From Zooshikella sp050749885 (GTDB taxonomy: Bacteria; Pseudomonadota; Gammaproteobacteria; Pseudomonadales; Zooshikellaceae), in assembly GCF_050749885.1 (NCBI RefSeq), contig NZ_JBOIUB010000004.1, positions 248,001 to 312,000 on the forward strand: 64,000 nucleotides of DNA, read 5' to 3'. The stretch's first letter is position 1. Each line of letters starts with the position of its first letter. The position numbers and the translations under genes were made by a program. Of this stretch, positions 19,662-28,327 are shown piece after piece. A model generated the notes under the pieces. It searched no databases. It was not told where the DNA came from and saw only the letters and a list, made by a program, of their open reading frames with translations.

Positions 19662-20070
19662 AATCCCAATTTGGGCTTTTTTCATCATTAACATTTATCG
19701 TAATTTCATCGTTTCCTGTGCCAAAGGTGTTTTTTCCGTCAGTAGGATTTGCAAAAAGGATCGTACCACCATTTCTTACCCCAATACTGTATTTATTATC
19801 GACATTTAAGAAATTACTTGGATAGCATAGACTACTTCGACTACAGCTATCATCTACTTCTAATCCTAATTTATTTGCATATCGAAGGTTTTGTGTGAAA
19901 TATTTTTGTTGTACTTGCATTAGCTCCATCAGTTTAGATTTTGCTTCTGACTTATTGCCTCGTTGAATATATTCACGGTAACTGGGTATGGCGATTGCCG
20001 CTAAAATTGCAATTATTGCTACTACAATCATAAGCTCAATAAGCGAAAAACCTGCTGTATTTTTTTTCAT
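19660..20070 (-). CDS. pilE: Type IV pilin PilE-like (minor pilin)
   Basis: This type IV prepilin has leader MKKNTAG then FSLIELMIVVAIIAILAAIAIPSY, with Glu5 and the PilE continuation (YREYIQRGNKSEAKSKLMELMQVQQKYF, split here around residues 32-60). I start at the ATG at 20070, which gives the normal short leader; 19 more residues from a TTG at 20127 are unlikely. Two cysteines (about residues 75 and 80) probably form the short disulfide loop. At 136 residues it fits a PilE-type minor pilin. In Pseudomonas pilE ends the fimU operon on the same strand. Here it faces the second operon, so it has been inverted or re-acquired. Confidence 0.85.
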   Translation of the reverse strand: MKKNTAGFSLIELMIVVAIIAILAAIAIPSYREYIQRGNKSEAKSKLMELMQVQQKYFTQNLRYANKLGLEVDDSCSRSSLCYPSNFLNVDNKYSIGVRNGGTILFANPTDGKNTFGTGNDEITINVNDEKSPNWD

Positions 20071-20225
20071 AACTACGATTCTACCTATCTTATTATCTCT
20101 AACCATTAGTACTTCAGTTGTAATCAAGCGATGGTTGATTTTACTGATCTGGGGTGGGTATACCTTGGATGGTTTTATTCAGATATTGCTTTGTGACAGA
20201 TGGCGAGATTTAGATGATGTTTGGT

Positions 20226-20307
20226 CACACAAGCGGGTTTTCATTTTGGCGAGGACTATTTGAGCGAAGCGAGTTCCGCAAGCCAAGAATGGAAATCTGC
20301 TTGTGTG
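20226..20307. repeat. Long imperfect palindrome (82 bases), REP/MITE-like
   Basis: The left arm 20226-20250 (CACACAAGCGGGTTTTCATT then TTGGC) and the right arm 20282-20307 (GCCAAGAATGGAAATCTGCT then TGTGTG) are reverse complements with a few mismatches and one unpaired base. They flank about 31 bases containing GAGCGAAGCGAG. It looks like a small mobile palindromic element or structured RNA. Confidence 0.6.
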
Positions 20308-20344
20308 CAAGACGTTCAAATTAGTAAAAAAGAATTAGCAATTT

Positions 20345-20365
20345 TCCCGCTCAAAGAGAGCGGGA
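20345..20365 (-). terminator. Hairpin behind phoH, weak terminator
   Basis: TCCCGCTC and GAGCGGGA form a perfect 8-bp stem with an AAAGA loop. On the - strand it lies about 46 bases after the phoH stop, but only AAAATT follows instead of a T-run, so termination is uncertain. Confidence 0.45.
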
Positions 20366-20410
20366 TATGCAACTTCAAAACTTACGAAATAAGCTGTTTT
20401 TGAAGACGAG

Positions 20411-21811
20411 TTATAAATTAGCCTCCGCAAACTCAGCTAAGAGTGATCGTGGTACGGCTTTTAACTGTATATTCCCTCCATGCTTAAAGCCTTTAAAACG
20501 TTCTGTTAAATAGGTTAAGCCTGAGCTAGTGGCTGACAGGTAGGGCGTATCAATCTGAGCGAGGTTGCCCAAACATATCACTTTACTGGCGTTGCCTGCT
20601 CGGGTAATGATGGTTTTGATTTGATGAGGTGTCAGGTTTTGGGACTCATCAATAATGATGAGGCTTTGTTGGAAGCTTCTACCACGGATATAGTTGAGTG
20701 ATTTAAAGTGGAGTGGGACTTTTTCCATAATATAGTCGACACTACTTGTTGTGCACTCATCATCACAGTGCAGTGCTTCTAAGTTGTCTGTAATGGCTCC
20801 CAACCATGGTTCCATTTTTTCTTCTTCAGTACCTGGTAAAAAGCCTATATCCTCATCTAAACCTTGAACGCTTCGAGTTGCGATTATACGACGGAAGCGT
20901 TTTGTTACTACTGTCATCTCTATCGCTGCAGCTAATGCCAGTATGGTTTTGCCAGAGCCGGCAGCACCCGTTAGATTTACCAGATGTACATCAGGATCAA
21001 GTAATAAGTTGAGGGCCATCGCCTGATAGATATCAAGTGGTTTAAGTCCCCAAGCTTCCTGCTCAATGAGCTGATTATAATGTAAGTGTAAGAGCGTCAC
21101 TTGCTCATCTGTGACTTCAGTAATACGACCAATGATGCCTTGGGCATCAAGAATAAACATGTTGGGGTATACATCTTGTAGAATGCCTTCTCTGGGCAGG
21201 TAATGAATGGTTTTACCTTCTAACTGAATGGTTTCTACCTGAGCGATGTTATCCCAAAAGTTTCCTGCAATTTCGTAATAGCCTTTACTTAATTGAGCTA
21301 TATCGGATACAAGCTGATCGTTATGGTAATCCTCGGACTCAATACCACACCCTCTTGCCTTCAGACGCATATTGATGTCTTTTGTAACCAAGACAATACG
21401 ATCATCAGGGCGATGTTGCTGCATTTGGTAAAGGGTATTAATAATGGTGTTATCGTTGATATGGTTGGGGAGGTAAGAGACGTTGTTGGCGTGTTGTGGC
21501 ATGAGAATAGTCAGTGAACCATTAGGTGGGCTTCTATCCCCTCGTCGAATAGGGACGCCTTGCTCTATTTCTTGGGGAGACGCAGAACCTAGAATGGTAT
21601 CAATAGCGCGGATCGCCTGACGACAGTCAGCAGCAATAGTGTGTTTACCGGTTTTTAATTTATCCAGTTCCTCCAGAACTGTCATTGGGATTATTACGCG
21701 ATGTTCATCAAAATTTAATAAAGCATTGGGGTCATGAATTAAAACATTAGTGTCGAGGACATAGTTGATGGGCAGAGACAAATCGGGTCTTGCTTGAATC
21801 AGGTTGTCCAT
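20411..21811 (-). CDS. PhoH-family ATPase with N-terminal PIN domain
   Basis: This 466-residue protein has two domains. Residues 15 to about 165 are a PIN ribonuclease-like domain (YVLDTNVLIHDPNAL with D20, then VTKDINMRLKARG). Residues about 240-460 are a PhoH ATPase with Walker A TGAAGSGKT, Walker B LIIDESQN and the QNLTPHQIKTIITRAG stretch. The PIN-PhoH (PhoH2) layout is known for RNA helicase/ribonuclease activity; the exact cellular role is not settled. The ATG at 21811 fits the family N-terminus. It is transcribed alone. Its neighbours, a PilE-like pilin and RhlB, give no clear operon, though both PhoH2 and RhlB act on RNA. Confidence 0.9.
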   Translation of the reverse strand: MDNLIQARPDLSLPINYVLDTNVLIHDPNALLNFDEHRVIIPMTVLEELDKLKTGKHTIAADCRQAIRAIDTILGSASPQEIEQGVPIRRGDRSPPNGSLTILMPQHANNVSYLPNHINDNTIINTLYQMQQHRPDDRIVLVTKDINMRLKARGCGIESEDYHNDQLVSDIAQLSKGYYEIAGNFWDNIAQVETIQLEGKTIHYLPREGILQDVYPNMFILDAQGIIGRITEVTDEQVTLLHLHYNQLIEQEAWGLKPLDIYQAMALNLLLDPDVHLVNLTGAAGSGKTILALAAAIEMTVVTKRFRRIIATRSVQGLDEDIGFLPGTEEEKMEPWLGAITDNLEALHCDDECTTSSVDYIMEKVPLHFKSLNYIRGRSFQQSLIIIDESQNLTPHQIKTIITRAGNASKVICLGNLAQIDTPYLSATSSGLTYLTERFKGFKHGGNIQLKAVPRSLLAEFAEANL

Positions 21812-22405
21812 AGTGATGGTTACCTTGTTAGGGCTAATGATAAAAGTAACAATCCTTTCTACCAGTTTATACCTTGTTTGATGTATAGCATTTGCTATGG
21901 GTATAAGATATTCGCACTAACTATTAAGAACAACTATTCAATTTAAAGCGTTTTATTTTCCCCCTTTAATAATTTGTCGCGCAATGATTCGGATTGTTAA
22001 AATAACTAAGATATAAACTGATTGCTAGAATCAATCCTTACTATAAATATTAACTAAGAATTCGTGACTGGCAAGGTTAAGAAAATAATAAGTTATTATG
22101 AAAGCTTAGCCTATTTGGGTTTGTGATACATGATGCATTATAAACAGTAGGTTTCTCAGAAGGAAAAAATGTACATGGTTTGTAACTTAATCGACATACT
22201 TGAGTGTTAAGAAAACAGACGAAGAAATTAAATATGATTAATTTATCGAAAACATATTAAAACATCTTCGTTAGATTTTAAGGTAAACACACATGATGGT
22301 GAGTTATAGAAATGACTCACAACGGAGAAAGGGTGCTAAACGTAGTGCTAACAACTGTAGTTTTAGATTAATTATATTTTTTACAGTCGCTAGCAGAATT
22401 TCGTT
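21812..22405. other. Intergenic region between phoH and rhlB
   Basis: There are 594 bases of AT-rich sequence between the phoH start and the rhlB end. The phoH promoter should lie at 21815-21950 on the - strand. I see no gene, no clear repeat and no strong terminator behind rhlB. Confidence 0.4.
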
Positions 22406-23866
22406 TTAACGGTGATGTTTTTTGTAGTGCTTACGAGGACGTCGTTGGGTCTTTTGGGGGGTAATGTCCAGAGGTCTGAAAACATTTTCTGGCGGTTGCT
22501 GGTAGTCTAATTTTTTACCCAAAAGTTCTTCTATAGCTGGAATTGCAAAGGCATCATTTTCGCCGGCAAAGCTAATTGATATGCCATGCTTGCCTGCACG
22601 ACCTGTTCTACCGATACGGTGTACATAATCTTCAGGATCTTCAGGAAGTGCATAATTAATGACGAGATTAACGTCATCGATATGTATTCCTCGGCCCGCA
22701 ACATCCGTTGCAACCATCACATTAATAATACCACGTTTAAAATTTTCCAGTGTTTTAATGCGCTTCTGCTGATGTACTTCGCCTGATAATAATGCGACTT
22801 TAAAGCCTTGTTCTTTAATTTTTTCAGCAATGTGGCGAGTTTCATCTCTCCTGTTGGCAAATACAATGGTACGACATTCACCTTGCTCTCGTAGGATATT
22901 ACACAGGACAGTGAACTTATCCTGATCCGTGACTAAATATAGTTTTTGCTCAACAGTATTGGTTGCCACCGTTTCAGGTTCTATTTCGACTTTAGTCGGT
23001 TTATAGGTCCATTGGTCCGAAAGGTTTAAAATATCTTGGGTAAATGTTGCGCTAAATAGCAACGTCTGACGATCACCACAACGGGGTGTTGCTCGGACAA
23101 TACGACGGACTTGTGGGATAAAACCCATGTCAAGCATACGATCAGCTTCGTCTATTATCATGATCTCAATCAGATCAAGGAATAAATCTCTACGCTGTAT
23201 GAAATCAAGTAAGCGCCCTGGTGTGGCTACAACAATGTCACAGTAGTCAGAATTCATTTGACGAAGCTGCTTCTCGTAGTCCATACCGCCGACTAAGTTA
23301 ATCACATTTAATGGGGTGTACTGAGTTAGCGCTTCAGCATCTTTACTAATTTGTAAAGCCAGTTCTCGTGTAGGCGCTAATACTAGAGCACGAGGCTCTC
23401 CTGTATAGCGTGGCTCAGGTGGTGGCACTTCTAACAACTGTTTAATTGTAGATATTAAAAATGCGGCGGTTTTACCTGTACCCGTTTGTGCTTTCCCAAT
23501 GGCATCACAACCTTCTAGAGTTATCCCCAAAACTTCGGCTTGAATGGGGGTACAGTATTGAAAACCCTGATCCTGTATGGCATGCATAAGAGGAGAGGGT
23601 AAGTTAAAGTCATGAAAGCGAGTCTTACCTGGTTCTGGGGGTACGATGAATTGGCTTAAGTCCCAATTAGTCTGACGTTTAACTTTAGCTGTTCGAGTAT
23701 CGGGCTTACGCTTTTTGGGCTGTTGACGAGTCGATTTTTGTTGATCTTGAACTGTTTTCTTGTGATCACCTGTTTGACTTTGATAGGGCTTGCTAGTGTG
23801 ATTCGTTGTGTTCTCAGTAGCACTGTCAGCGTGTTTTTTTAGAATATTTTTGATGCGTTTTAACAA
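22406..23866 (-). CDS. rhlB: ATP-dependent RNA helicase RhlB (DEAD-box)
   Basis: This DEAD-box RNA helicase has 486 residues. A basic, low-complexity N-terminus (residues 1-70, rich in Lys, Gln and Thr) precedes the helicase core. The core shows a Q motif (FQYCTPIQAE), motif I AQTGTGKT, Ia APTRELALQ, II DEAD (MIIDEADRMLDMG), III SAT, V TDVAGRG and VI HRIGRTGRAG. The region FHDFNLPSPLMHAIQDQGF is typical of RhlB, which unwinds mRNA for the degradosome. A basic tail (RRPRKHYKKHHR) follows, also seen in pseudomonad-type RhlB. Some other DEAD-box paralogs are close, so the RhlB label is likely but not absolute. Confidence 0.87.
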   Translation of the reverse strand: MLKRIKNILKKHADSATENTTNHTSKPYQSQTGDHKKTVQDQQKSTRQQPKKRKPDTRTAKVKRQTNWDLSQFIVPPEPGKTRFHDFNLPSPLMHAIQDQGFQYCTPIQAEVLGITLEGCDAIGKAQTGTGKTAAFLISTIKQLLEVPPPEPRYTGEPRALVLAPTRELALQISKDAEALTQYTPLNVINLVGGMDYEKQLRQMNSDYCDIVVATPGRLLDFIQRRDLFLDLIEIMIIDEADRMLDMGFIPQVRRIVRATPRCGDRQTLLFSATFTQDILNLSDQWTYKPTKVEIEPETVATNTVEQKLYLVTDQDKFTVLCNILREQGECRTIVFANRRDETRHIAEKIKEQGFKVALLSGEVHQQKRIKTLENFKRGIINVMVATDVAGRGIHIDDVNLVINYALPEDPEDYVHRIGRTGRAGKHGISISFAGENDAFAIPAIEELLGKKLDYQQPPENVFRPLDITPQKTQRRPRKHYKKHHR

Positions 23867-24378
23867 AATTCACCTTTCCATTGCATTGAATGACCTGCTT
23901 AGTTTACCTCAGTGGATAAAATTGCAAAGTCTGGAAGCTATTTTTGTATAGTCTTTGTGAATCATCAAGAATGACTTATGTATAACCTCCCTCGCAAGTA
24001 AATGCTTATTGTTGGGTAAACTAGTCATTTCTATCACTTTTTAGGTTCTCTCCAACATCAAACATACCAATAAAAGTGCTTTTTTCCTTGATGTTTGTGT
24101 TAGTTAAGTACGTTAGATTTTACTGGTGCTTAATATAGAGTGTAGGTCGCTATTGTGAAGCATGCAGTAGTAGCTTAGCCCTGATGGCTTCTTTATAGAC
24201 TTGTTGTAGCTATATTTAGGTAGGCTCGTAAGTGTACAGCAAAATAGTAGTCACTATTGAACATGAAGGAATAACGATTCAATTTGCATCTATTCGCAAA
24301 AGATAAGTTAGCGGTGCAAGTGCTCAGGCATCAAAGCATAACTGCTTTAGTGTCTAAGCACTGACGTGTAGGTCGGCA
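23867..24378. other. Intergenic region upstream of rhlB
   Basis: 512 bases without a supported gene. The rhlB promoter (- strand) should be within 23870-24050. I see no terminator with a T-run, no long repeat and no RNA gene. Confidence 0.4.
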
Positions 24379-24822
24379 CTAGGCTAGACAGCGAAGTGAA
24401 CTATTGCTTAGCTGGCCAGCAAGGTGAAAAAAGTTAGAGCGAGCAGGTGTAATCACCTGGCCTGCACTATTCAAAGCACCTGCTTGATAAGAAGACAGTA
24501 ACTGAATTTTGCCTAGTAACTGTTTATTTAAGCTATCAATCTGTGTAGCTGGAATTCTGTATTCTGTATGTTCGGGACCACCAATACGCTTCACTTCAAA
24601 CTGCTCAAGATAATGAGAATTAATATCAAAGCTGACAATATGGGCAGCACCAAATTGTGGAAGATACCACTCGAGAGCAAGTCTGCGAGCGAATGATTCA
24701 TGAAGCAAAGGGTAGAAGAACTTTTGTTGCATCTCCTCACCCGGAAAAGCAGCAAAGTCCCGTTGCTTCAGATGTGCCAGTTGTTCTGGACCAATTGGGC
24801 GGTAAAGCGTTGTTGTTTTCAT
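24379..24822 (-). CDS. Small conserved protein of the 'ADP-ribosylation/crystallin J1' annotated family
   Basis: A 147-residue cytoplasmic protein with no signal peptide or membrane segment. The N-terminus LYRPIGPEQLAHL, then AFP, FFYPLLHESFARRLALEW, FDINSHYLEQFEVKRIGG and EYRIPA match a family of small proteins often named ADP-ribosylation/crystallin J1 in databases. The true biochemical role of that family is not established, and the name implies more than is known. The usual C-terminus is extended here by about 30 residues. It lies 59 bases after the sortase gene on the same strand and could share its transcript, which is the only context clue. Confidence 0.7.
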   Translation of the reverse strand: MKTTTLYRPIGPEQLAHLKQRDFAAFPGEEMQQKFFYPLLHESFARRLALEWYLPQFGAAHIVSFDINSHYLEQFEVKRIGGPEHTEYRIPATQIDSLNKQLLGKIQLLSSYQAGALNSAGQVITPARSNFFHLAGQLSNSSLRCLA

Positions 24823-24881
24823 GGGTCGTCAAGCTGCAAAAGAAAATTTAATTGCCTGCCTTATGTAATGCAGTATAGAGA

Positions 24882-25496
24882 TTAAATGGTAAAGTGCTGT
24901 GCGTTTGTTAATGTTTTTAGTTGCTGTTTTGTTTTTTTCTGTATTGCTTGCACTATATAACGATATGGTCCACCTGTCTCTATGGCATCAAAGGGATAGC
25001 AGGTTACTAAAATAAGTTGATTAAAGCTATTATCAAGCACTAATTTTTCGGTACGAGTATCAGCAATTTTAGTTTTTATGACTTGATAATGAAATTTTTG
25101 CTGGCGAGCTTCAAGTATTAATACATCACCTGTAGTTAGTTCTGCCAACGGGCTAAAGTGAGTATCACGATGACCACTGATCACCACAGTACCAGGATTT
25201 CCAGGTAAAGCTGAGGCGGAAAGATGTCCTGGCGCAAATGCCAACTCTCGCCCAGTAGCGCCAGATAAGACAATCATGGGTTTTTGGTGGGGCAAATAGA
25301 GTTGTGCTACAGGCCATGTATCTGCCCACTGCCATGGTTTTTGAACGTGCTTACCTTGTTTGCTGTTTTGCCAGGCCTGCTCAAGAAGAAATTGAGCGAG
25401 TGTTGCTTTTCCATATATATAGCTAGCATGTAGGGCATGCCAACCAGAACCTAACAAGAGAATAAGACCTAAGTACTTGAAATACTTATACTTCAT
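24882..25496 (-). CDS. Class GN sortase (Gram-negative dedicated sortase)
   Basis: Sortases are membrane-anchored cysteine transpeptidases that cut a C-terminal sorting motif and join the protein to an acceptor. This one has 204 residues, a single N-terminal membrane anchor (about residues 7-25), and the catalytic triad H109 (VISGHRDTHF), C166 (LVTCYPF) and R179 (GGPYRY). The pattern matches the proteobacterial class GN sortases found in marine bacteria. The gene overlaps the end of its predicted substrate gene by 11 bases, so the two are translationally coupled. The acceptor in a Gram-negative cell is unknown. The matching regulator and kinase are 8.5 kb away at 34018-36830. Confidence 0.92.
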   Translation of the reverse strand: MKYKYFKYLGLILLLGSGWHALHASYIYGKATLAQFLLEQAWQNSKQGKHVQKPWQWADTWPVAQLYLPHQKPMIVLSGATGRELAFAPGHLSASALPGNPGTVVISGHRDTHFSPLAELTTGDVLILEARQQKFHYQVIKTKIADTRTEKLVLDNSFNQLILVTCYPFDAIETGGPYRYIVQAIQKKTKQQLKTLTNAQHFTI

Positions 25497-27525
25497 GGTG
25501 TTTCCTTATAGTATTCCAACTTAAACAAAGTAAACCAAGTAATGCTGTGACAAAAGCCATTAGCAAATGCCATGGTGCCGTTGTGGCTGTTTGAGGAAAA
25601 CCTGTTGTTTGATAGGCATTGCCATGAGGAAGCGCATTAGGAATGTGGGTGGATTGAGTTTGTTGATCCGCCGGTTTTACAATTTGCTCTGCAACAGCCA
25701 CAAAGCTGGTATAACGTGAGGCAAGTTGGTGCGTCAGCGCAATTTGTGTAATTTGTTCCGGTAGTTCGCTGTTATTTGTTTGAATATACTCATCCTGAAG
25801 CGTTTCAATTTGTTGTCTTGCCCATAATTTACCAATGCCTTTGGCTGGCTGGTGTAATTGTTCTTTAGGAATTGTTTGTGTCCAAGGTTGCCTACCCATT
25901 TTGGCTTTAATCGTTAGTGGTGATTTAAGCGGTTCTAGTTTTTTTGTGATAATTAACGGCTGACCCTGGTATAAGTCTGCGATTGTTTGTTGTTGTCCAT
26001 CTGGCCAGGTTACAGTGATTCCTGAGGCAATAGGGTTTTGAATTTGATTAAATAAATATGTGATTCGTTGTTCAACCATATTTATATGAGAAATGTAAGT
26101 AAATGTGCCTCGCCCAAACTCGGCTGATTTTCGCATAAAATAGCTATTGGGTGCTGAACCTATACCTACGGTGAACAAACGGCGTGGCGCTAAATTTTGG
26201 TGTGTAAATTGAAGTATTTCTACTTCGTTTCCTACGCTACCATCGGTAATAAAAATAATTTGGCTGAGTTCGACGTCAGTAAGTGGCAAGGCAACAGCGG
26301 CTTGTAAAGCGGGCAGAATTTCTGTTCCTCCATCTGCAGTTAAGTCATCAATAAACTTAATCGCATCAGCCATACTTAACATGGATACTCGCTGAGAGCG
26401 TTCAAAAAGGGTTCTGGTTGTTGAATCAAACGCAATAATATTAAACCGATCATTAGGGTTTAATTGTCGTAATGCAAATTGTAAGGCGGCTTTTGCTTGT
26501 ACTATTGAGCTTCCAGCCATTGATCCAGAAGTATCAATGATAAAAATTTGTTCTTTACTTAGAGGCGTTTTATTTTTTTGTATTTGGGGAGGCGCAATCA
26601 TTAACAGGCCGTAGGTTTCATTATTAACCTCTTCAGTGAAAAAAGTCGCCTGAGGTTGGAAGGCTGTTTGTGGTTGCCATGTTAACTCTAAATCACGGTC
26701 AAAGATAACAGCATCATTTTTCAGTTGGACTGTATATTGATGGTCATTTTTATTGATTTTGAGTTTATGGGTTGAGCTATTCAAACTTACTAATGGTAAA
26801 CCTGCATTAATATTAATAGTCAAATCTACTTTTAAAGGTGTTTGATGCGCAGAGCGTTGTGGTAACTGTGGTAATGATGCTGTCTGGGAGGAGGGTAGGT
26901 AGCTTGTCTTAGAGCCTTGGTATCTTGGGGTGATAGTCATTGGAAATCGTAACTGGTATTGATTACTAATGTACGGCACTGATTGCATATAAGAAATTTT
27001 AACTTCTATGGTTTCCTCTGGCGCAATATTGGCAACTTGTGTTGTGAATAAATTGGGGCGATGCTGTGATAAGAGTGAGGCTTGTTGACCTGCAGCTTTT
27101 GCCGTTGTGTAAATGTGCTTTGCTTCTTCTTTGCGTTTAATTAAGCCTTTGATCGTACGGCTACCAATGGTCATCTCCATAGCATAAACTGCAGCATTTT
27201 CAGGTAAAGGAAAAGCATAAACACCTTCAGCCCACTCAGAACTACTGTTTTTAAAGCGTTGAGTGACGGTAACAGCAGCCATTATGCCGTTTACATCAAT
27301 ATTTACATGATTGTCCAAGCGTAGTGCATTGATGTAAGCGTTTTTATTTTTGAGAAGTAAACTGCCAGAAGTGACTTCCTCCGGACTTTGGTATATCTCG
27401 TGGTAATGACTGATGTTACTGGCTTTAGCAGTACTAAAGCTTAACAGGCTTAAAAAGCAAAATAGCCACAAACCAATGGCCAACCACCCTAGATATTGAT
27501 TAAGTGCTGCAAAATCGTCTTTCAT
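25486..27525 (-). CDS. Marine proteobacterial sortase target protein (VIT + VWA)
   Basis: This 679-residue exported protein has a signal anchor near residues 14-35 and a VIT domain (about 50-180, IMAAVTVTQRFKN, WAEGVYAFPLPENAAVYAM). A von Willebrand A domain follows with MIDAS FIIDTSGSMAGSS near residue 330. A C-terminal sorting signal closes it: FPQT at 643-646, a hydrophobic segment (WHLLMAFVTALLGLLCLSW) and the basic end IRKHH. The motif is FPQTAT where LPxTG-like signals usually have Leu. This domain order is that of the family always found beside class GN sortases. It is co-transcribed with the sortase (11-base overlap). Its ligand and final location are unknown. Confidence 0.93.
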   Translation of the reverse strand: MKDDFAALNQYLGWLAIGLWLFCFLSLLSFSTAKASNISHYHEIYQSPEEVTSGSLLLKNKNAYINALRLDNHVNIDVNGIMAAVTVTQRFKNSSSEWAEGVYAFPLPENAAVYAMEMTIGSRTIKGLIKRKEEAKHIYTTAKAAGQQASLLSQHRPNLFTTQVANIAPEETIEVKISYMQSVPYISNQYQLRFPMTITPRYQGSKTSYLPSSQTASLPQLPQRSAHQTPLKVDLTININAGLPLVSLNSSTHKLKINKNDHQYTVQLKNDAVIFDRDLELTWQPQTAFQPQATFFTEEVNNETYGLLMIAPPQIQKNKTPLSKEQIFIIDTSGSMAGSSIVQAKAALQFALRQLNPNDRFNIIAFDSTTRTLFERSQRVSMLSMADAIKFIDDLTADGGTEILPALQAAVALPLTDVELSQIIFITDGSVGNEVEILQFTHQNLAPRRLFTVGIGSAPNSYFMRKSAEFGRGTFTYISHINMVEQRITYLFNQIQNPIASGITVTWPDGQQQTIADLYQGQPLIITKKLEPLKSPLTIKAKMGRQPWTQTIPKEQLHQPAKGIGKLWARQQIETLQDEYIQTNNSELPEQITQIALTHQLASRYTSFVAVAEQIVKPADQQTQSTHIPNALPHGNAYQTTGFPQTATTAPWHLLMAFVTALLGLLCLSWNTIRKHHEV

Positions 27526-27734
27526 TCTGAATGCTCCTTCCTCGTTATTGTTTATTTAACAAGGTAAAAGCGCCATTTTTGTTGGTCGAATGTGATGATT
27601 TGGGGAGCAATTGTGGCGAAATATGGCACAAATGACAGACTTGGCATTTTAAAAGACATCAGTTGCTTTTTAGCCCATCATTTATCTAAATAATAGAAAA
27701 TATTTTGTTAATGACCCTATAGGTGATTGTTTTC

Positions 27735-28136
27735 ATGTTCAGATACATTCCCGTTATTGCTTTTTTTGGTTTTATCTGTTGGATCATTGTTAGTGCAGAT
27801 AGTGGCCAGCAAATCATTTTTATGAAAATGATGGCGGGTGTACCTTATGGAGATAAATTAGGCCATGTATTTTTATATGGGGTATTAACCTGGTTGTTAA
27901 ACAGTGCACTTAACTACAAGGTAATAAAACTAAGAGAGAAGTCTATATTATTAGGTGCGGTGATTGTTTTTAGTTTTGCGGTACTGGAAGAAATAACCCA
28001 GCTTTATTTTCCTCAAAGAACGTTTGACTTGATTGATCTGACGGCTGATATTATAGGCATAACCCTTTTTTCATGGGTACCTTATATTTTTTATCGAAGA
28101 AAACAGCTTCAGACTGAAAGTGTATACCTACCATGA
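27735..28136 (+). CDS. VanZ-like family membrane protein
   Basis: A 133-residue inner-membrane protein with about four hydrophobic segments. Conserved VanZ-like motifs are YGDKLGHVFLYGVL, EEITQLYFPQR and DLIDLTADIIG. The family takes its name from the teicoplanin-resistance protein VanZ, but most members, including this one, have no tested role. I start at the ATG at 27735 because AGGTGA at 27721-27726 sits 8 bases in front. A GTG at 27723 would lie inside that ribosome site. It is divergent from the sortase-target gene, sharing a 209-base promoter region, so a link with the sortase system is possible but unproven. Confidence 0.85.
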   Translation: MFRYIPVIAFFGFICWIIVSADSGQQIIFMKMMAGVPYGDKLGHVFLYGVLTWLLNSALNYKVIKLREKSILLGAVIVFSFAVLEEITQLYFPQRTFDLIDLTADIIGITLFSWVPYIFYRRKQLQTESVYLP

Positions 28137-28149
28137 TCCTCCCCTAATA

Positions 28150-28289
28150 GAGGCTGTCGCAAAACTACTGCGCTTGCAAATACTGCGTTAAAAATCAGCT
28201 CAAAATGCTCATTTATTAGCTATAAACTCCGCTTTTTCGCTGATTTTTGCCTGGTCTTTGCTTCGCTCCTGACCTTTTGCGACACCCTC
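28150..28289. mobile_element. MITE-like palindromic element
   Basis: A 140-base element with 15-base terminal inverted repeats, GAGGCTGTCGCAAAA (28150-28164) and TTTTGCGACACCCTC (28275-28289), which differ at one position. A second internal pair, AAAAATCAGC (28190-28199) and GCTGATTTTT (28239-28248), lets it fold into a long branched hairpin. It codes for nothing. It sits between two convergent genes, where it may end both transcripts. I recall very similar repeats in other marine gammaproteobacteria. Confidence 0.75.
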
Positions 28290-28327
28290 AATAACGAGGT
28301 GTTACAAAAGGGGAGGAGATATTTTCT

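Larger units (their letters stand above)
20071..20410. other. Intergenic region between pilE and phoH
   Basis: This region holds the pilE upstream DNA (- strand), a long imperfect palindrome at 20226-20307 and a hairpin at 20345-20365 behind phoH. Open frames over the palindrome look like by-products of the repeat and not like a protein family. Confidence 0.5.

Noticed and set aside
20221..20403. 60-codon frame over the palindrome
   Set aside because: It reads through the inverted repeat and has no features of a protein family.
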